From Gnetum montanum (lineage: Eukaryota; Streptophyta; Gnetopsida; Gnetales; Gnetaceae): 64,000 bases of DNA. A program made the position numbers and the translations under genes. Below are positions 47,930-60,060 of the stretch, piece by piece. Each line of letters opens with the position of its first letter. Position 1 is the stretch's first letter. The notes beneath the pieces are model-generated. The model worked only from the letters and a program-made list of their open reading frames with translations, had not been told where the DNA came from and made no database searches. The stretch covers positions 63,248 through 127,247 of the forward strand of contig MNCI01001017.1 of assembly GCA_015680685.1 (NCBI GenBank), given 5' to 3'.

Positions 47930-49790
47930 CCAATCTAGCACATATGACACATCATTCACATGAAATTTCTTTAGCAAACTTACATGGAAATGGATGAATT
48001 CTTAAAGTTGATGGAAGATTTTACTGATATGCCACTTTGCCAATTCTTTTAGAAATTTCAAAGGGTATAGAATATTTTGGTGTCAATTTCATATTATTTC
48101 ATGGTTTAAGAGAACTTCTAGTGGGTTTTACTCTCATTAGTACTTGATCTCCCACTTCAAATTCTTTCTTAAGTTGATGTTAATATGCATATCCTTTATA
48201 TTTATCTTGGGTAGCTTGTAAATTTTTTTTGACACTTGTTATCATATTTTCTATTAATTTCATTTTTTCTTCCTTTTATTCTACTCATACAGTTGGATCT
48301 ACCCAAGTTAGTGGTGTACAATAATTATGTTCATATACTACTTCGACTGGTATTTGATGTATGGAACCTTGATAACTATTATTATAGCCAAATTTTGCCA
48401 GGTTTAAGTATTTCTTCCATGTTTTTGGTCTACTTCCAACATAGCTTCATATAATATCTTCTAATATTCTATTGACATAGTTGGTTTGTCCATTTGTCTC
48501 TAGGTGGTGAGCCATACTAAATTTTAGCTAGGTTCCGAGCTCTTTGAAGAAATTTTGCTAGAATTTAGATATGAACTTGGAATCTCAATCTGAAGTAATA
48601 GATTTTAAACATCCATGTAATCAAAATAATTCTCATATGAATTTTTGGGCTATTTCTTCAGTTGTGTTTGTAGATTTCAAAACTATGAAATGTTCCACCT
48701 TTGATAAATGATCGACCATTACCAAGATCGAATCATTTCCCTTTTTTGTACTTGGCAATCCCACAATGAAATCTTGCAGTAACCCACTAGGTTTCTTTTG
48801 TTTGGCTTTATTCTTTGGCATGTTGGATAATTTTTAATGTACAAGGACACATCATTCTGCATTCCAAGCTAGAAATAAGATTTATGTAGCATCATATAAG
48901 TATTAATATAACCTAGGTGTCTTGCATATGGTACTTCATGGGCTTTGCACAATAGCCTAAGTCTCAAATTTCCACTTGGTATACATACTCTTTGTTATTT
49001 CATCAACAAACCATTAGAGGTAAGCTCATATCAAGTCTTAGAGAAAATATTGATTAAAATCTTCTTAAAATAATAATCTTGTTTTATTTGTTCCTTAATT
49101 TCTTCTTTCATAGGAGTTGTTACCACACTTTTCATTAAGTTCCACATTTGACTAAGGGGATTGACTACTACATGTTTTTTTCTGGGAATATACTTGATTT
49201 CAAAATCATATTCAACCAATAATTCTATCCATCATCATTATCAAGTATTTAAAATAGGTTTTCTCTACAAATATTATAAACTTTTATGATCTATTTTTAG
49301 TACAAATCTTTTTCCACAAAGATAATGTCTCCAAATTTTTAAAGCATGAATAATTGCTAGTAATTTTAAATCATGGGTTAAGTAATTTACCTTAGCTTCT
49401 CATAATTTATGAGATTTATAACATACCATGTTATCTTCTTACAAAAGAACTACACCAATTCCTATTCCACAAGCTTTCATGGATACTTCAAATTACAATT
49501 CTTCATTTGGAATTCTTAAAGTAGGTGCTATTATGAGTAGCATCTTTAATCTAAGGAAATCTTCCTTGCATTTTTCATCAAACTTAAACACATGTTTTTC
49601 TTACAAAAGGTTAGTCAATGGGGCTACCAAAGTAGAGTAATCTTTAATGAAATGTTAATGAAAACCTATTCAGCCCAGAAAACTACAAACCACTATAGCA
49701 TCTTTTAATTTAGGCCAATCTTAAATTGCACTAACTTTTGCTAGATCTACTTGTAATTCATTCTTAGAAACTATATGGCTCAAGTATTGA
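47930..49790 (-). pseudogene. Chromovirus-like gypsy pol: RT end, RNase H, integrase (minus strand)
   Basis: Reading from 49,790 downward on the minus strand gives: the end of RT (FQYLSHIVSKNELQVD; FLG*IGFH; 'APLTNLL'; FDEKCKEDFLRLK); the RNase H end (MVEYDFEIKYIPRKKHVVVN at 49,219-49,160); the integrase entry (PSGLLQDFIVGLPS...ILVMVDHLSKVEHFI at 48,790-48,690); the integrase core end with NGQTNYVNRILEDI, 'SRPKTWKKYL' and NNSYQGSI; and the C-terminal KKEFEVGDQVLMRVKPTR. The IN phrase order is typical of plant chromoviruses rather than Athila/Tat. Stops and shifts are frequent. The RT upstream part is cut off where the LTR at 49,790 begins, and no chromodomain is readable. Confidence 0.85.
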
Positions 49791-51681
49791 AACACCACAA
49801 AATTTCAGCTTAACACTCTAAAACAAGAATGACTCAAGCCCTTTTCAACATTCAGGAGGAAAAACTTGACTAAGGCATGGAACTCACACCTAGCTTGTTC
49901 AAGCCAGCTTGCTCATGTTGTCAAGCTAGCTTACCCTCAACGTGACCAACCCTGAAAGCTTCCAAATCAGGTCAAAATAGTCCTAATTTGAATAGGAAAG
50001 GCCCCCTCAGGGCCCACTGATGACTACTCCAAGTTTCAGCATCCAGAACCCAAGATTTCAAGTCAAAATAGCACAAATCTTGCTACTCACGCTAAGGTCA
50101 CACCCAGGTCACACTGGCAGCGTAAGTCCAGCATGAGTCCAGTGTGATTAACACAAAATAGCCTCAAAAAAGTGTCAAAATGGCCTGATTTTGAGGGTAC
50201 AAGGCCCCCTCGAGGTCCACTAATGATTGCTCCAGGTCCCAGTCCTCAGAATTCTAATTTCAGGCTCGAAAATATACCATTTTTAGTGCTCACGCCCAGG
50301 TCATGCTGGGGTCACGTTGGAGTCATTCCCAGCTCACGTTGACAGCGTGAGCTACCAAAATGACCAGGATCAAGGCATAAACAAGCTCAGATTTAGCTTG
50401 TAGGTTGTCTCCAAGGCCAGGCAGCAGTTGCACTTGAAAGACAAGTCTCAAAAATCAAGATTTGATGTGAAATGTACCATCCCATCTTGCTCATGCCCAG
50501 GTCACACTGAGGTCATGTTGGTAGCGTGAGCCCAGCATGAGCTACCAAAAGTGACCCAAATCCAAGCAAAAATAGTCCCAAATTAAACATACAGGATGTT
50601 CTCAAGGTTAGGTAGCAGTTACACTTCAAAAATAGATCTTAAAAGGTGGAATTTTGACACAAAACACATCATTTTTGGTCATGCACGCTGAGGTGATGCT
50701 GAGGTCACGCTAAGGTCACGCTGACAGCATGAGTCTAGCGTGAGCACTGGTCACAACCGAGCAAAAGCAGTTCATACACATGCTAAGGGCATGTCGGGAC
50801 AAGATCAAGGCATACTAGTAATCCTGGCAAAGCAAAAACACTTTCAGCAGTAGTTAGTCCGCATATTTAGAAGTTCCAAGCGAGCTAGAATCAAGATCTC
50901 TTGTTGTACATTATCAATCATTGTAAATTTTTCACATTTATTAAGTGGGTCAAGCTCTTACGCTACAGATTGTATATGCTTCTATGAGTGTAAGCCAACT
51001 TGTACAAGCTAAAATAGATTGTAAGATACAGTGTATCTGGTCTAGAATGTAGTCTGCCCATGTACACCTATCACGTAATCCATTTTTCTCTCATCTCACA
51101 ACCATTGACCTCATTGACGAATCCTACTCCCAAGCCAAGGAAAATGTATAAATACCCTATTCATTGACATAAACAGGGTTGAAAATTTTCCAAAAAGGGA
51201 TGACCTAAAAAGCATTGACTAGCAACCTTGGACGCTCGAGCGCACGTGATTCCTAGCACTTGAGCATTTGCAAATGCTTCATCCTTCATCCCGGGGCTTG
51301 ATGCTTGACCTGCCATCTACACACGTAGCTGCATTTTGACCAGTGCACTTTATTCTCTAAATTAATACAATATAGTCTTTTGCCTTTCATTACACTATTG
51401 AAATTATTCTGGTTCATTATTTTACATTTGCATCATTCTGTTCCCTTCTTATATTACGCTTTGTTTACATATTCATGTTACATTTGTTATGATAACCCTA
51501 GCGCAAGCCATAGCTTACGCTTGGGGAAGTCCTTGGTTGATTTGTGCGTAGACCATCCAAGGCACTCTACTTTCATTTTTCTAGCTTACCCTCACATGGA
51601 GGTAGGGTCAGCTGTATCTCTCTGGAGATCTTTCGACGTTTGTTTTCCTCTAGCCTTACGCTGATGATTTCAGATGGTACA
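49790..51681 (+). repeat. LTR of Tat-like element (about 1.9 kb)
   Basis: The end is defined by GGTACA at 51,681 followed by a PBS. The start is approximate, where chromovirus pol stops. It matches the LTR end at 4,631-4,803. The U3 part contains four units of about 195-200 bases (marked by 'tcacgcccaggtcatgctgg'-like words at 50,092, 50,290, 50,491 and 50,685), each with CACGCTG/CAGCGTG inverted motifs, for example TCACGTTGACAGCGTGA at 50,336-50,352. Confidence 0.75.
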
Positions 51682-51686
51682 GAAAT

Positions 51687-51705
51687 TGGCGCTAGAAGGA
51701 GGGCC
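51687..51705 (+). promoter_or_regulatory. Primer-binding site of Tat-like element
   Basis: TGGCGCTAGAAGGAGGGCC lies five bases after the LTR end. The same type of site is at 42,576. Confidence 0.85.
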
Positions 51706-52154
51706 GATCTTGTTTTCCATCCTGATAAAACGTTGATTCCGTTACCTTTCATGCGTGGTGTAGATCAGGTGTAGAATGCAAGCTTAGCTTGCTTAAACCA
51801 TACCAATCTATTCACGATTGAATTAAATCCTTGCAAAAATTTTACGTTGCTGCTAATGCAGTAAATTATGTAACAACTGCTGAAAATATTAAGTACAACA
51901 TGCACACGTTGTGAAAACCCAACATAGCATACACACACTGCAAAGCCTAACGCTGTGAAAATCTAAGATAGCATACCCTACAAAAACCAACAAAACGTAT
52001 ACACACTGCTGCACATGTTTGGTGTACACATGTTGTGCACGCACATCACTCATACACGCTACGCTGCATTGTGCTCACGTTGCACATATGCTGTGCTTGC
52101 ATATGCTATGCACAAGCTAGCATACACATGTTCAGGTTGCACTCATGCTAACTT

Positions 52155-52374
52155 GCATACGTCCAACTTGCTCAAGCTCAGCTTGCATATGCTCAACTTG
52201 CTCAAGCTCAGCTTGCATACGTCGAACTTGCTCAAGCTCAGCTTGCATACGCCCGGCTTGCTCAAGCTCAGCTTGCATATGCCCAGCTTGCTTAAGCTCA
52301 GCTTGCATACACCTGACTTGCTCAAGCTCAGCTTGCATATGTCCAGCTTGCTCAAGCTCAGCTTGCATACGCTG
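52155..52374 (+). repeat. 30-bp minisatellite, seven full units
   Basis: Units begin 'gcata(c/t)' and end 'cttgctcaagctcagctt', at 52,155, 52,185, 52,215, 52,245, 52,275, 52,305 and 52,335, with a partial unit from 52,365. It lies in the leader between PBS and gag. Because the unit is a multiple of three and lacks stop words, five of six frames stay open through it. I read these as by-products rather than genes. Confidence 0.95.
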
Positions 52375-52504
52375 CCTACACACAATCAGCTAGTCAAGCT
52401 AGTTACACACATGGAATTTTCTCAGATCAAGGCAGCATTTCCAGTTTCTCGCCTTAATACCGAAATCTCAAATTCTGTGACTGCAACTGAACCCATAGTC
52501 ATTG

Positions 52505-53540
52505 TTGGAGAGATGACCCCTTAAGGGCCAACTCATCGGTCACTTAGGTTACAAGGCAAGGACCCCGCTTATACAATTCTCACCCTAGAACAATACAACT
52601 TCATTTGTGTAAAGATCCAAGCTAACATGTCCATTGATCGCATGGAAATGAAAGCAAAACGACATTATGAACTCATCTATAAGGGAGGCCATAACTTTAC
52701 CCCTTTAGCGTATGATGTGATTCCCCTCTTTGAATCCCATCATGAACTCATATCCCAACTCCTCATGGCAAGGAATCAAACCTTGCGGCAAACCACCATA
52801 GAGCCTCAAAACAAAGATGAGGAAGATGATTTTGTGGCTCAATCCAAACATGGGGATTTGTACCACACTCTCAGTCCTCATACTTACGCATACCCATTAT
52901 TCCACCCTTTCACGGGAGAGACTATGCCTCTTCATGCATTTACAAACACTCAAGCACCTGTTTCTCAATAGGAAGCATCCACCCCCACTCTTGTTTTCCC
53001 TACGACCAACACCTAATTCAATATGCCCATCCCTATTATTCCTCCACATTACCCTCTCTCCTACCAGTACAATCCCAAAAACTCCCCTCTCAAGTTAATA
53101 TAGGAGTGACCTTCTAACCCCAAATAATTAGGATGCCATCCATGATAATTGCTTCCTCATCCACTGATTATATACCACGAGTGCAAATCCAAGGAACACC
53201 TTTCACTACTTTGAATCAACAGGTTCAGGGTGTTTCCTCACAACTTGTAATTGGGCAGTGGCTTGTACCTGTCATCCAAAAACATCAACCTACTCACTAT
53301 AGCATACCACCCATTGCAATCCCATCTGTGAATGTCCCTTAAATACAACCATCAACAAAATTGCAGTCATCTTTCCCACAAATCACACAACAATCTAACT
53401 ATCACCATGCGTAATCTAACCAACCAGCCAGTCTAGCTAGTGCTCAAGAATGGGTAGATGCTAGAAAAATAATGCAAGTATTAACCGATGAAGTAAAGTA
53501 CCTTAAAATTGCAAACACTGAAGAAGTCAAGGTGTTGGAC
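52505..53540 (+). pseudogene. Gag N-terminal region of Tat-like element
   Basis: A frame can be followed from about 52,505 (MTP*GPTHRS) through the open 52,627-52,971 stretch, which is polar and acidic (QNKDEEDDF) and ends in a Pro/His-rich part. Short frames follow to 53,342. It precedes the capsid core. No specific domain is recognised; assignment rests on position. Confidence 0.6.
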
Positions 53541-54569
53541 TTCTATCAAGATGATCCAATTAGCTCTTTAGTGCCACCATTAACTTTACCAAAAGGAATT
53601 TCATTGCCGTAACTAACCAAGTATAATGGAGAGGGAGATCCAAATGCTCACCTAGTGACATTCCGATTAGAGTGTCTATTACTTCAAGCATGGCCTCATG
53701 CAATCCTGCATGTGTTCGCCATGTCCTTAACTGGGAAAGCCTTACAAAGGTATCGAGCTCTACCATGTAACTCCATATCCTCTCTAGAGGATTTGTTACG
53801 TAAATTCGTTACCCATGTTAAGTATAACTTGAAGCCTAAAGCCACTCTAGATAGTCTAATCCAAATAAAACAAGCGCCATTAGAACCCATACAAAAATTC
53901 ATCCAAAGATGGAGCGCTGCCCTTAACAAACTTCACGAGCCTATCCCGGAAACATATTTACTTACAATCCTTAAGAGTTCCGTGAATGATTTCGTTAAGT
54001 CAAAACTTTATTATTTGAATGCTTGCACTTTGAGTCAAGCATTTGTCCAAATCAAAAACATAGAGGAGGTAGCGCAATCAAGCAATGACCCAGCTTATGT
54101 GGCCTACAAATACCAACATACTCGCAAGCAAAACACAACGAAGGCAACGGTAGCTGCAATCACAAAAGCAACTAATTGGGGCCCAACAGCTAAGCAACCT
54201 AAAGCCCCAGTTAACAAAGTCGCCAACTTTGGCGCCAACTCACCTACATTGGCAGGGGCCACTCCAAAGCCCAAATTTCAATGTAAGGATTGCTCAAAGT
54301 ACACACCACTATCGATGCAACCCTCTCAACTATTGGAGCAACTCTTGAAAGCTGAGAAAATCCAACACAAACATGTATCCGAGATTACCCACCAGAAACA
54401 TGACAAGTACTATGAGCTACTAAGGAACCCCACCTTAGCAGTACCAAATGAGCCCTCGGTCCCACAACATTTAAAATTGGACCAATACTATCATTACCAT
54501 AAAATGGCTAGTCAAAATACAGACAACTGTCATGCCTTGCAAGATGACATGCAAGGAATGATAGAATAA
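53541..54569 (+). pseudogene. Gag capsid core of Tat-like element
   Basis: The longest intact frame in the repeats (304 codons, 53,655-54,569). Upstream in frame are YNGEGDPNAHLVTFRLE-type residues, the usual entry to the retrotransposon gag domain. Then come MSLTGKALQRYRALP, LLRKFVTHVKYNL, IKQAPLEPIQKFIQRWSAAL and ILKSSVNDF. The C-terminal part is basic and Thr/Pro-rich, and ends YHYHKMASQNTDNCHALQDD, the short motif that precedes protease in this lineage. A single stop near 53,610 separates it from the upstream part. It is structural: it would assemble the particle and bind RNA. It follows the LTR, PBS and leader in the proper order. Confidence 0.85.
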
Positions 54570-55870
54570 GGCCAACTAGTGATTGACATAGCAAGTCAAT
54601 CCAACACAGATGATGCCTCCTATGTCATAAACTCAATTAGCATAGGTGGCAAGCCCAAACCTATGCAGAAACCTTTTGTGATCTGTGTGCCTCCTAGCAA
54701 GGCAAGGATTCCCTTAGCCTCCACAAACAAGAGGCCTCCCTTTGTTATCAAGGTGCCATCCTAGGCACCCACAACACCCTTTGTGGTCAAGGCTCCACAA
54801 CATTCATCCACTAAGATGTTAAATTGGCATGACTCGTCCGCTAGGACATTAAATTAGCATGATGCAGCAACAAAAACTACTAGGAAAACTTTTGTCATCA
54901 AGGTGCCACAACATGATGGCCCCTCACCTACCCAAATCTCAATAGTGGGCAACATCTCAATCCCTCCTCCTTCAAAGGTTGACCCCACTAGCAACCTAGG
55001 GAGGCCCATCAAATGGCAACACAAGAGGAAAAACGAGCACCTCGCAACCCCCATGGCCAAAGCAAAAGTCACAACTAGCAAGCAAAAACCAAGCACTGGG
55101 GCCCCAACCCCCAAAAAAATCAAGTCCAAGTCCCCTCCATAAGAGGTCTGTCTCTCAAGCTTCACGGAGGAAGTCAAGGCCAACACAACAGCTAACGACA
55201 AGGACTTTGTAGCTACACTAACCTAGGCAAAAGAAATGCTCAAACAAAAGAACACAACTTTCAGCTTGTACGACCTTGTCACAACCTCACCTACTCACTG
55301 CCAAGCATTGGCCCGAGTCTTGGCCTCCATTCCTATTATGGAGGACATCCCTAGAAATGAGGCATCCATCTGTGCGATGATGTCATCCCCTACACCACGA
55401 GAATTGGGTTTAACAACCTTAACCTTTCACGATGATGTAGTCAAAGTCAACCCCAAACAAGGGGAGGTCACTACAGCTCCACTATCCATTAGCATACGTG
55501 TTGGGTAGTGCACCATCCGCAGGGTACATGTTGATGATGGTGCAGCAACAAACGTAGTCTTGTACTCCATCATCGACAAGCTAGGCCTAGCAGGAAAAAT
55601 CAGGCCAACCAAAATCATGTGTCTAAAATCCTTCAATGGATCACGTGTCATAGTCAAGGGTACAATCAACTCAGCCTTTGTGGTGGGAGATAAATTCCCT
55701 ACTAGTGAATATTTCACGATCATAGAGGAAATTCCAGGTTTCAACATGATTCTAGGCAGGCCTTAGATAGCTTAGCTAAGGGCCATCTCCTCTCCCATCC
55801 ACCAAGAAATCCACCTTCCATATGAAGGTGGTCAAGTTATTGTTGACACATTTTAGCCATTTTATGGAAC
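54570..55870 (+). pseudogene. Gag-Pro linker and aspartic protease of Tat-like element
   Basis: A Lys/Pro/Ser-rich linker (54,570-55,230) leads to the protease. The active site reads RVHVDDGAATNVVLYS (DDG codons 55,533-55,541), then IDKLGLAGKIRPT and GFNMILGRP (about 55,740-55,766). A degraded end (IHQEIHLPYEGGQ) runs to about 55,860. The D-D-G-A active site is common in Tat/Ogre proteases. Stops lie at 54,567, 54,762, 55,506 and 55,764. No RT or integrase follows, so the element is truncated or continues elsewhere. Confidence 0.8.
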
Positions 55871-56059
55871 AGAGACATGAGATGATTGAGATTTTCAAAA
55901 TATTTCAATACAAATATTCGAAATGGCAAGATGTAATCTAAAAAGGTATTGATTCCTATCAGTTGTTAAGAAAAGGAGATGGATTGGAAGAAAAATGGAA
56001 CGAATGAAAACAATTATCAATATAAACAACACAAGAATTTTATCTATAAGCTTAACGTT

Positions 56060-56718
56060 ACTAGCATGGATGTTCTAGCGTATGACTCAATGGTAATATT
56101 AGGATGGCACTGGCTCTGCATCCCATGTTAAGAGGTCCTGTCACACATTTCTTAGCATATGGGGATTTTAATAAATTTTCCCATAGACTAAGAGAAGGAT
56201 GTCAAAAGACAAGCATAAGCCTTATTGATGTTCTGAATGGAGATGTTGATTTTTCTATTGCATTGCACAAATTGAAGCATCGGAATTTTATAACTGGACT
56301 TGTAGTTCCTTTTAAAGCAAACATCTCATCTGCTTTGTGGAAAGCAAATAAGATTATCTTTGATTGGCCAAGTCTTGCACAGGGACAACTTGTCACAGTT
56401 TGTTTTGAAGGACCTATTTTGTATCAATATACTCCATATCATGCCCTGGATGCAGGGAAGCCATCTTTCAGAATTGAAGATGATACAGCCGACTATTACA
56501 TTGAACATCCTAATAACAACAGGGGTTTCTGCACATCAACAGAGAGTACAATTTTGATTCCATATGAACAGAACCCAGATAGTACAGGTGTGCAGCAAAT
56601 TTATAGGCCTCCATCAACCACATCGTGCTCATGGACGACAACGTCGGTGCTTTCACCATGGCATGAGCGCGATGCGCTAGGGAATGTGCACCGCTGCAAG
56701 GTCTGCAATTTTCGGTAG
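56060..56718 (+). pseudogene. NYN-domain (limkain-b1/MARF1-like) nuclease gene fragment
   Basis: The open frame 56,104-56,718 reads ALHPMLRGPVTHFLAYGDFN, FSHRLREGCQKTSISLIDVL, NGDVDFSIALHKLKHRNF and ISSALWKANKIIFDWPSLAQ. This is the PIN-like NYN fold of plant proteins annotated as putative endonuclease or glycosyl hydrolase. In that family about 30 residues (with the KDASDK...LVDM and DNP stretches) normally separate 'SLIDV' from 'SGDVDF'. Here they are directly joined, so a catalytic part is missing. Upstream, NIR is in frame, but a TGA and a shift follow near 56,075. The 100-residue tail is not recognised. No introns are seen. It may be a processed or captured fragment. It lies between a truncated Tat-like element and unrelated repeats. 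Confidence 0.75.
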
Positions 56719-57479
56719 TATTTTGTTGGCTACGATCGAAGGCGCTGGCGGAGAGGACGGCAGTGGCACTGACACGGCATTGTCTATGTACGCCGATAGA
56801 AACGCACGGCCACGGCGGTCACGAAAATGGCCATGGTGTTGGTGAGGCCATCAGGGTTTTTCACAGGTTTCTACAGCAAGGGTTTAGGGTTACAGAGATC
56901 CTGCTGGAAAATGTAGCAATGGAGAGTTTGAATTTGAGGCAGGGATAAGAAATTCACAAATTTGCTAATAAACGTGGTCATATGTGCGGGAATGTCTGGC
57001 TATGCAATTGGGTTCTGGTAGCAGGATGATTATGCCAAGAATACCTTGGTGCAGCCATTCAAAGAGGCACCATGCTGCCATTGCTGTGCCTGCTGTTTCT
57101 ATTGGGAATCTACAGCGAAGGAGGAGGAACTCTTATGGTCGTGGCTGCTCTAATTGAAACCGACTACCCCAGATTGTTTGCTCTCGGTTTCTTCACAAAT
57201 AATAGGATTTGCAGGAAGCAAGGAATTCACCAATAGATCGTGGATTGGATGCTTGCGGCTGTGAAATTGAAATTGGACACCTCATTATTCAACATCCGAA
57301 GTATATTTACCTGTGCAACAGTGAAAATTGATATTAATGTTCTAGGTAAGGTTGTTAAAATATGCATGACCAGGTCCAGAGGCGATTGGCCCACATGTTG
57401 GGTAAGCCAAGAGTTACTAATGTATGCGATCGGCGCTTCACATGACATCTACCTACATACGTATATATTTAACCCANTT
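56719..57479. other. Unassigned, GC-richer stretch
   Basis: 56,640-56,960 is markedly richer in G and C than its surroundings, but no frame has a recognisable domain. A single N lies at 57,477. It may be flanking host sequence carried with the NYN fragment. Confidence 0.3.
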
Positions 57480-58920
57480 TATTCCTATGGAAGTTGTAAC
57501 TTCCTATGATAGTTACAACTATAATATTTATAATTAATTTTAATTTGGATTATCATGAAGACACTTGTCAACCGTAGCCTTTTTGTCTCTATGGTGGTTA
57601 AACCACCCAAAATTGTTGTAACTTACCTAACTTGTTGGGCAAGTAACCTCCTAACTTGTTGGGCAGGTAATCTCCTAATTGGTTGGCCAAGTTACTTGGG
57701 AGAGAAGTTAGGTGAGATATTTTTGAATATGTAACTTCCCTACCTACCTTTGAACCCTATAAAAAGGCTTTAGGGGTCAAGGACATTGGGTCTCATTTTT
57801 AGAACACTTTTGGGAGCTCTCACTTGGAGACACACACTTGGAATATTTGTAAAGAAGATTGCTTGTAAGATGGCTTGCTAAAGGAAAGATTTCAGCCTCT
57901 TTGTCATAGTTCTGTGAGTTATGTTTTTTATTTTTTATTTTGTTTAAATTTTTTAGCTAGTGGTTTAGATAGTATCATCCTTGGCAAGTAATTTTGGGAT
58001 TTTTAGATTGCTCTTACTGTTCTTGTTGCCCGATAGAAATTTCTATTAAAATTTTGCCATAGTAGCACTTGTGTTTAATAGCATTAAGAGCATTTTAGTA
58101 GTAAATTTTGTTATTGTGAAACGTGTGGGAATTGCTATTGGGATTGTTGTAAGAGAGCCTCTGTTTGTAGTCACGCCGTTGAACAATTCAGTAGTCAAGA
58201 GGGTTCAGAAAATATTTGGTATTTTGATGGGACCAGAATAGCTTCTTTTTATCTTTAAAGTGAATTTCCATGGTATTTCAATCAGAAATTGTTAAGTCTT
58301 TTAAAGGTTCTGTTTGAATGAAATCGTTGACATCTATTATCTAGTCAAAATGGAGTCTCGTACGTGGTAGTTTACGCAGCAATTTTTGGTAGCATAGTAG
58401 GATTGTCTTGAAGAAATTGCTTGTTTGAGCCTTGGAAGTTTGAAAAATTCATAGATATTGAATTTTGGATAGCTTTATTGCGAAGTGTTTACTCGTGTCA
58501 TTTTACCTTGTTGAAATATTTGAGGTCTACACAAATCTGCTTTCTTTTCTTTTCTGTGTATTTCCATCGAATCTTGCTCTATTTCTAGTTTTCTTGTGGA
58601 ACTATCTCTTTCTCTGGAGAAAATTAGGAGTAGATTTGTGGAGTTGTGCTCAAATGTTTTTGCAAATTTTTATTTGTTACAATTAGGTATTATAAGGACC
58701 GCATAGACTAGGCAGTTGAACAAAATAGGAAACTTTCAACAACTCACAGTACTTGGCAAAGTTGGCTGAATCTCTTTAAAGTAAGTCATTTGTAGTTTAC
58801 ACACAATGCAATCGTTACATTTCACACAACCGCACACCGCAACAGCACATACACATACTCACATTAACTACTGAGTTTATTTGGAGGTATCTGGGCCTTG
58901 GTGTTGCCAAAGACCAGCAG
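57480..58920 (+). repeat. LTR-like sequence with TATA box
   Basis: Three imperfect copies of 'aacttgttgggca(a/g)gtaa(c/t)ctcc' lie at about 57,620-57,690. TATAAAAA follows at 57,758-57,765 with a transcribed-leader-like sequence after it. No matching partner LTR, PBS or coding region is visible, so it is at most a solo or partial LTR. Confidence 0.4.
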
Positions 58921-58924
58921 GCAC

Positions 58925-60060
58925 CTAAATCCTGTTTGAGGACACTCGTTGGCGGTCGCGTCCCAAACGGTCGCCAATAGTATCCTTAATGCAGATCAAT
59001 TTCAAGTCCTCTAAGACACACATGAAGGTCCTTGTAGGAGCCACTATGCTAAGAGGAGGATGGTCATTAAAATCCTCGTGGTAGGATATTATTGGCCCAT
59101 GATCTTCAAGGATACCCATCACTTCTTCCATTCCTATGATAGGTGCCAACATGATGGATAGATGAACACACACATGGAAGGGCATCAATAGTGAATCCAA
59201 CCATAGGAACCTTTTGATCTTTGGATTATTAATTTCATGAGATCCATCAATCCCATGTCAAATGGAAAGATATGCATCATTCTGGTGGTTGATAATTGCA
59301 TCAAGTGGGTTGAAGCTACTACTATCATTGACTATTCATCTTCTACAACAACATGATTTGTACAATAGAATGTTGTAAATAGGTTTGGTGTGCCATGGCC
59401 ACTAATTTTAGATAATGGAACACACTTTACTAGTATCACTTTTTAAAAGCTTATGCAACACTTGGGGGTTGAACATAAATTAACAACTCCATACCATCCC
59501 CAAGCCAATAGTCAATCTAATGTCACAAATAGGGAAATCACCAAAATAATAATGTATATAGTTAGTAAATATAGGAAGGACTAGAGTAGTAAACTCAATG
59601 ATGCTCTTTGGGCTTATCATTTAAAGGGCAAACTTCCTATTTTTTATTCTCCCTATGAGTTAGTGTATGAGAAACTCCCAACTCTTTCCATCCAAACTAA
59701 GCTTCATACACTTTCAATGACTTGTTACCTTAACCTGAATTTAAGTCTAGTCCAAAGAGAAAGATTGATGAACCTCAACATACTAGATGAGACTAGACTA
59801 GTGGTCCTATCATTGAATAAATTGCACAAGGCATACAACAAGCAATGCCATGACCTTAGAATAAGGAAAGTGAAATTTCAACCAGAAGATTAGGTGCTCT
59901 ACTAGAACTGCATGCATGTACCTCAATGTAGAAAATTTTAAACACTATGGAAGGACCCTTACATTATACATGAAACATTTCCATTCAGGGCCATGATAAT
60001 CTACCATCCTGCAAGTCCGCATAAAAGGTTATTAGTCAACATGCAATAGCCCAAACCTTT
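58925..60060 (+). pseudogene. Athila-like integrase fragment
   Basis: Homologous to 23,930-24,050 plus 29,775-30,730 without the nested insertion. It reads LVVGYYWPMIFKDTHHF (zinc-binding region), IINFMRS (first catalytic Asp changed to Asn), VVDNCIKWVEATTIIDYSSS, ILDNGTHFT (second Asp kept), PYHPQANSQSNVTNREI (catalytic Glu changed to Asn, 59,519-59,521), SPYELVYEKLP and 'LHKAYNKQCHDLRIRKVKFQ'. Stops are frequent. It gives an independent uninterrupted copy that confirms where the nested element inserted at 24,051. Confidence 0.88.

Noticed and set aside
52132-52383. Minus-strand open frame encoding a repeated MQAELEQ-type helix
   Set aside because: It is explained by a 30-base minisatellite lacking stop words. 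It lies in an element leader, has no independent promoter or homologue, and other frames are equally open.
57480-58920. Complete Copia element
   Set aside because: TATA box and LTR-like repeats are present, but no PBS, coding region or second LTR could be identified.
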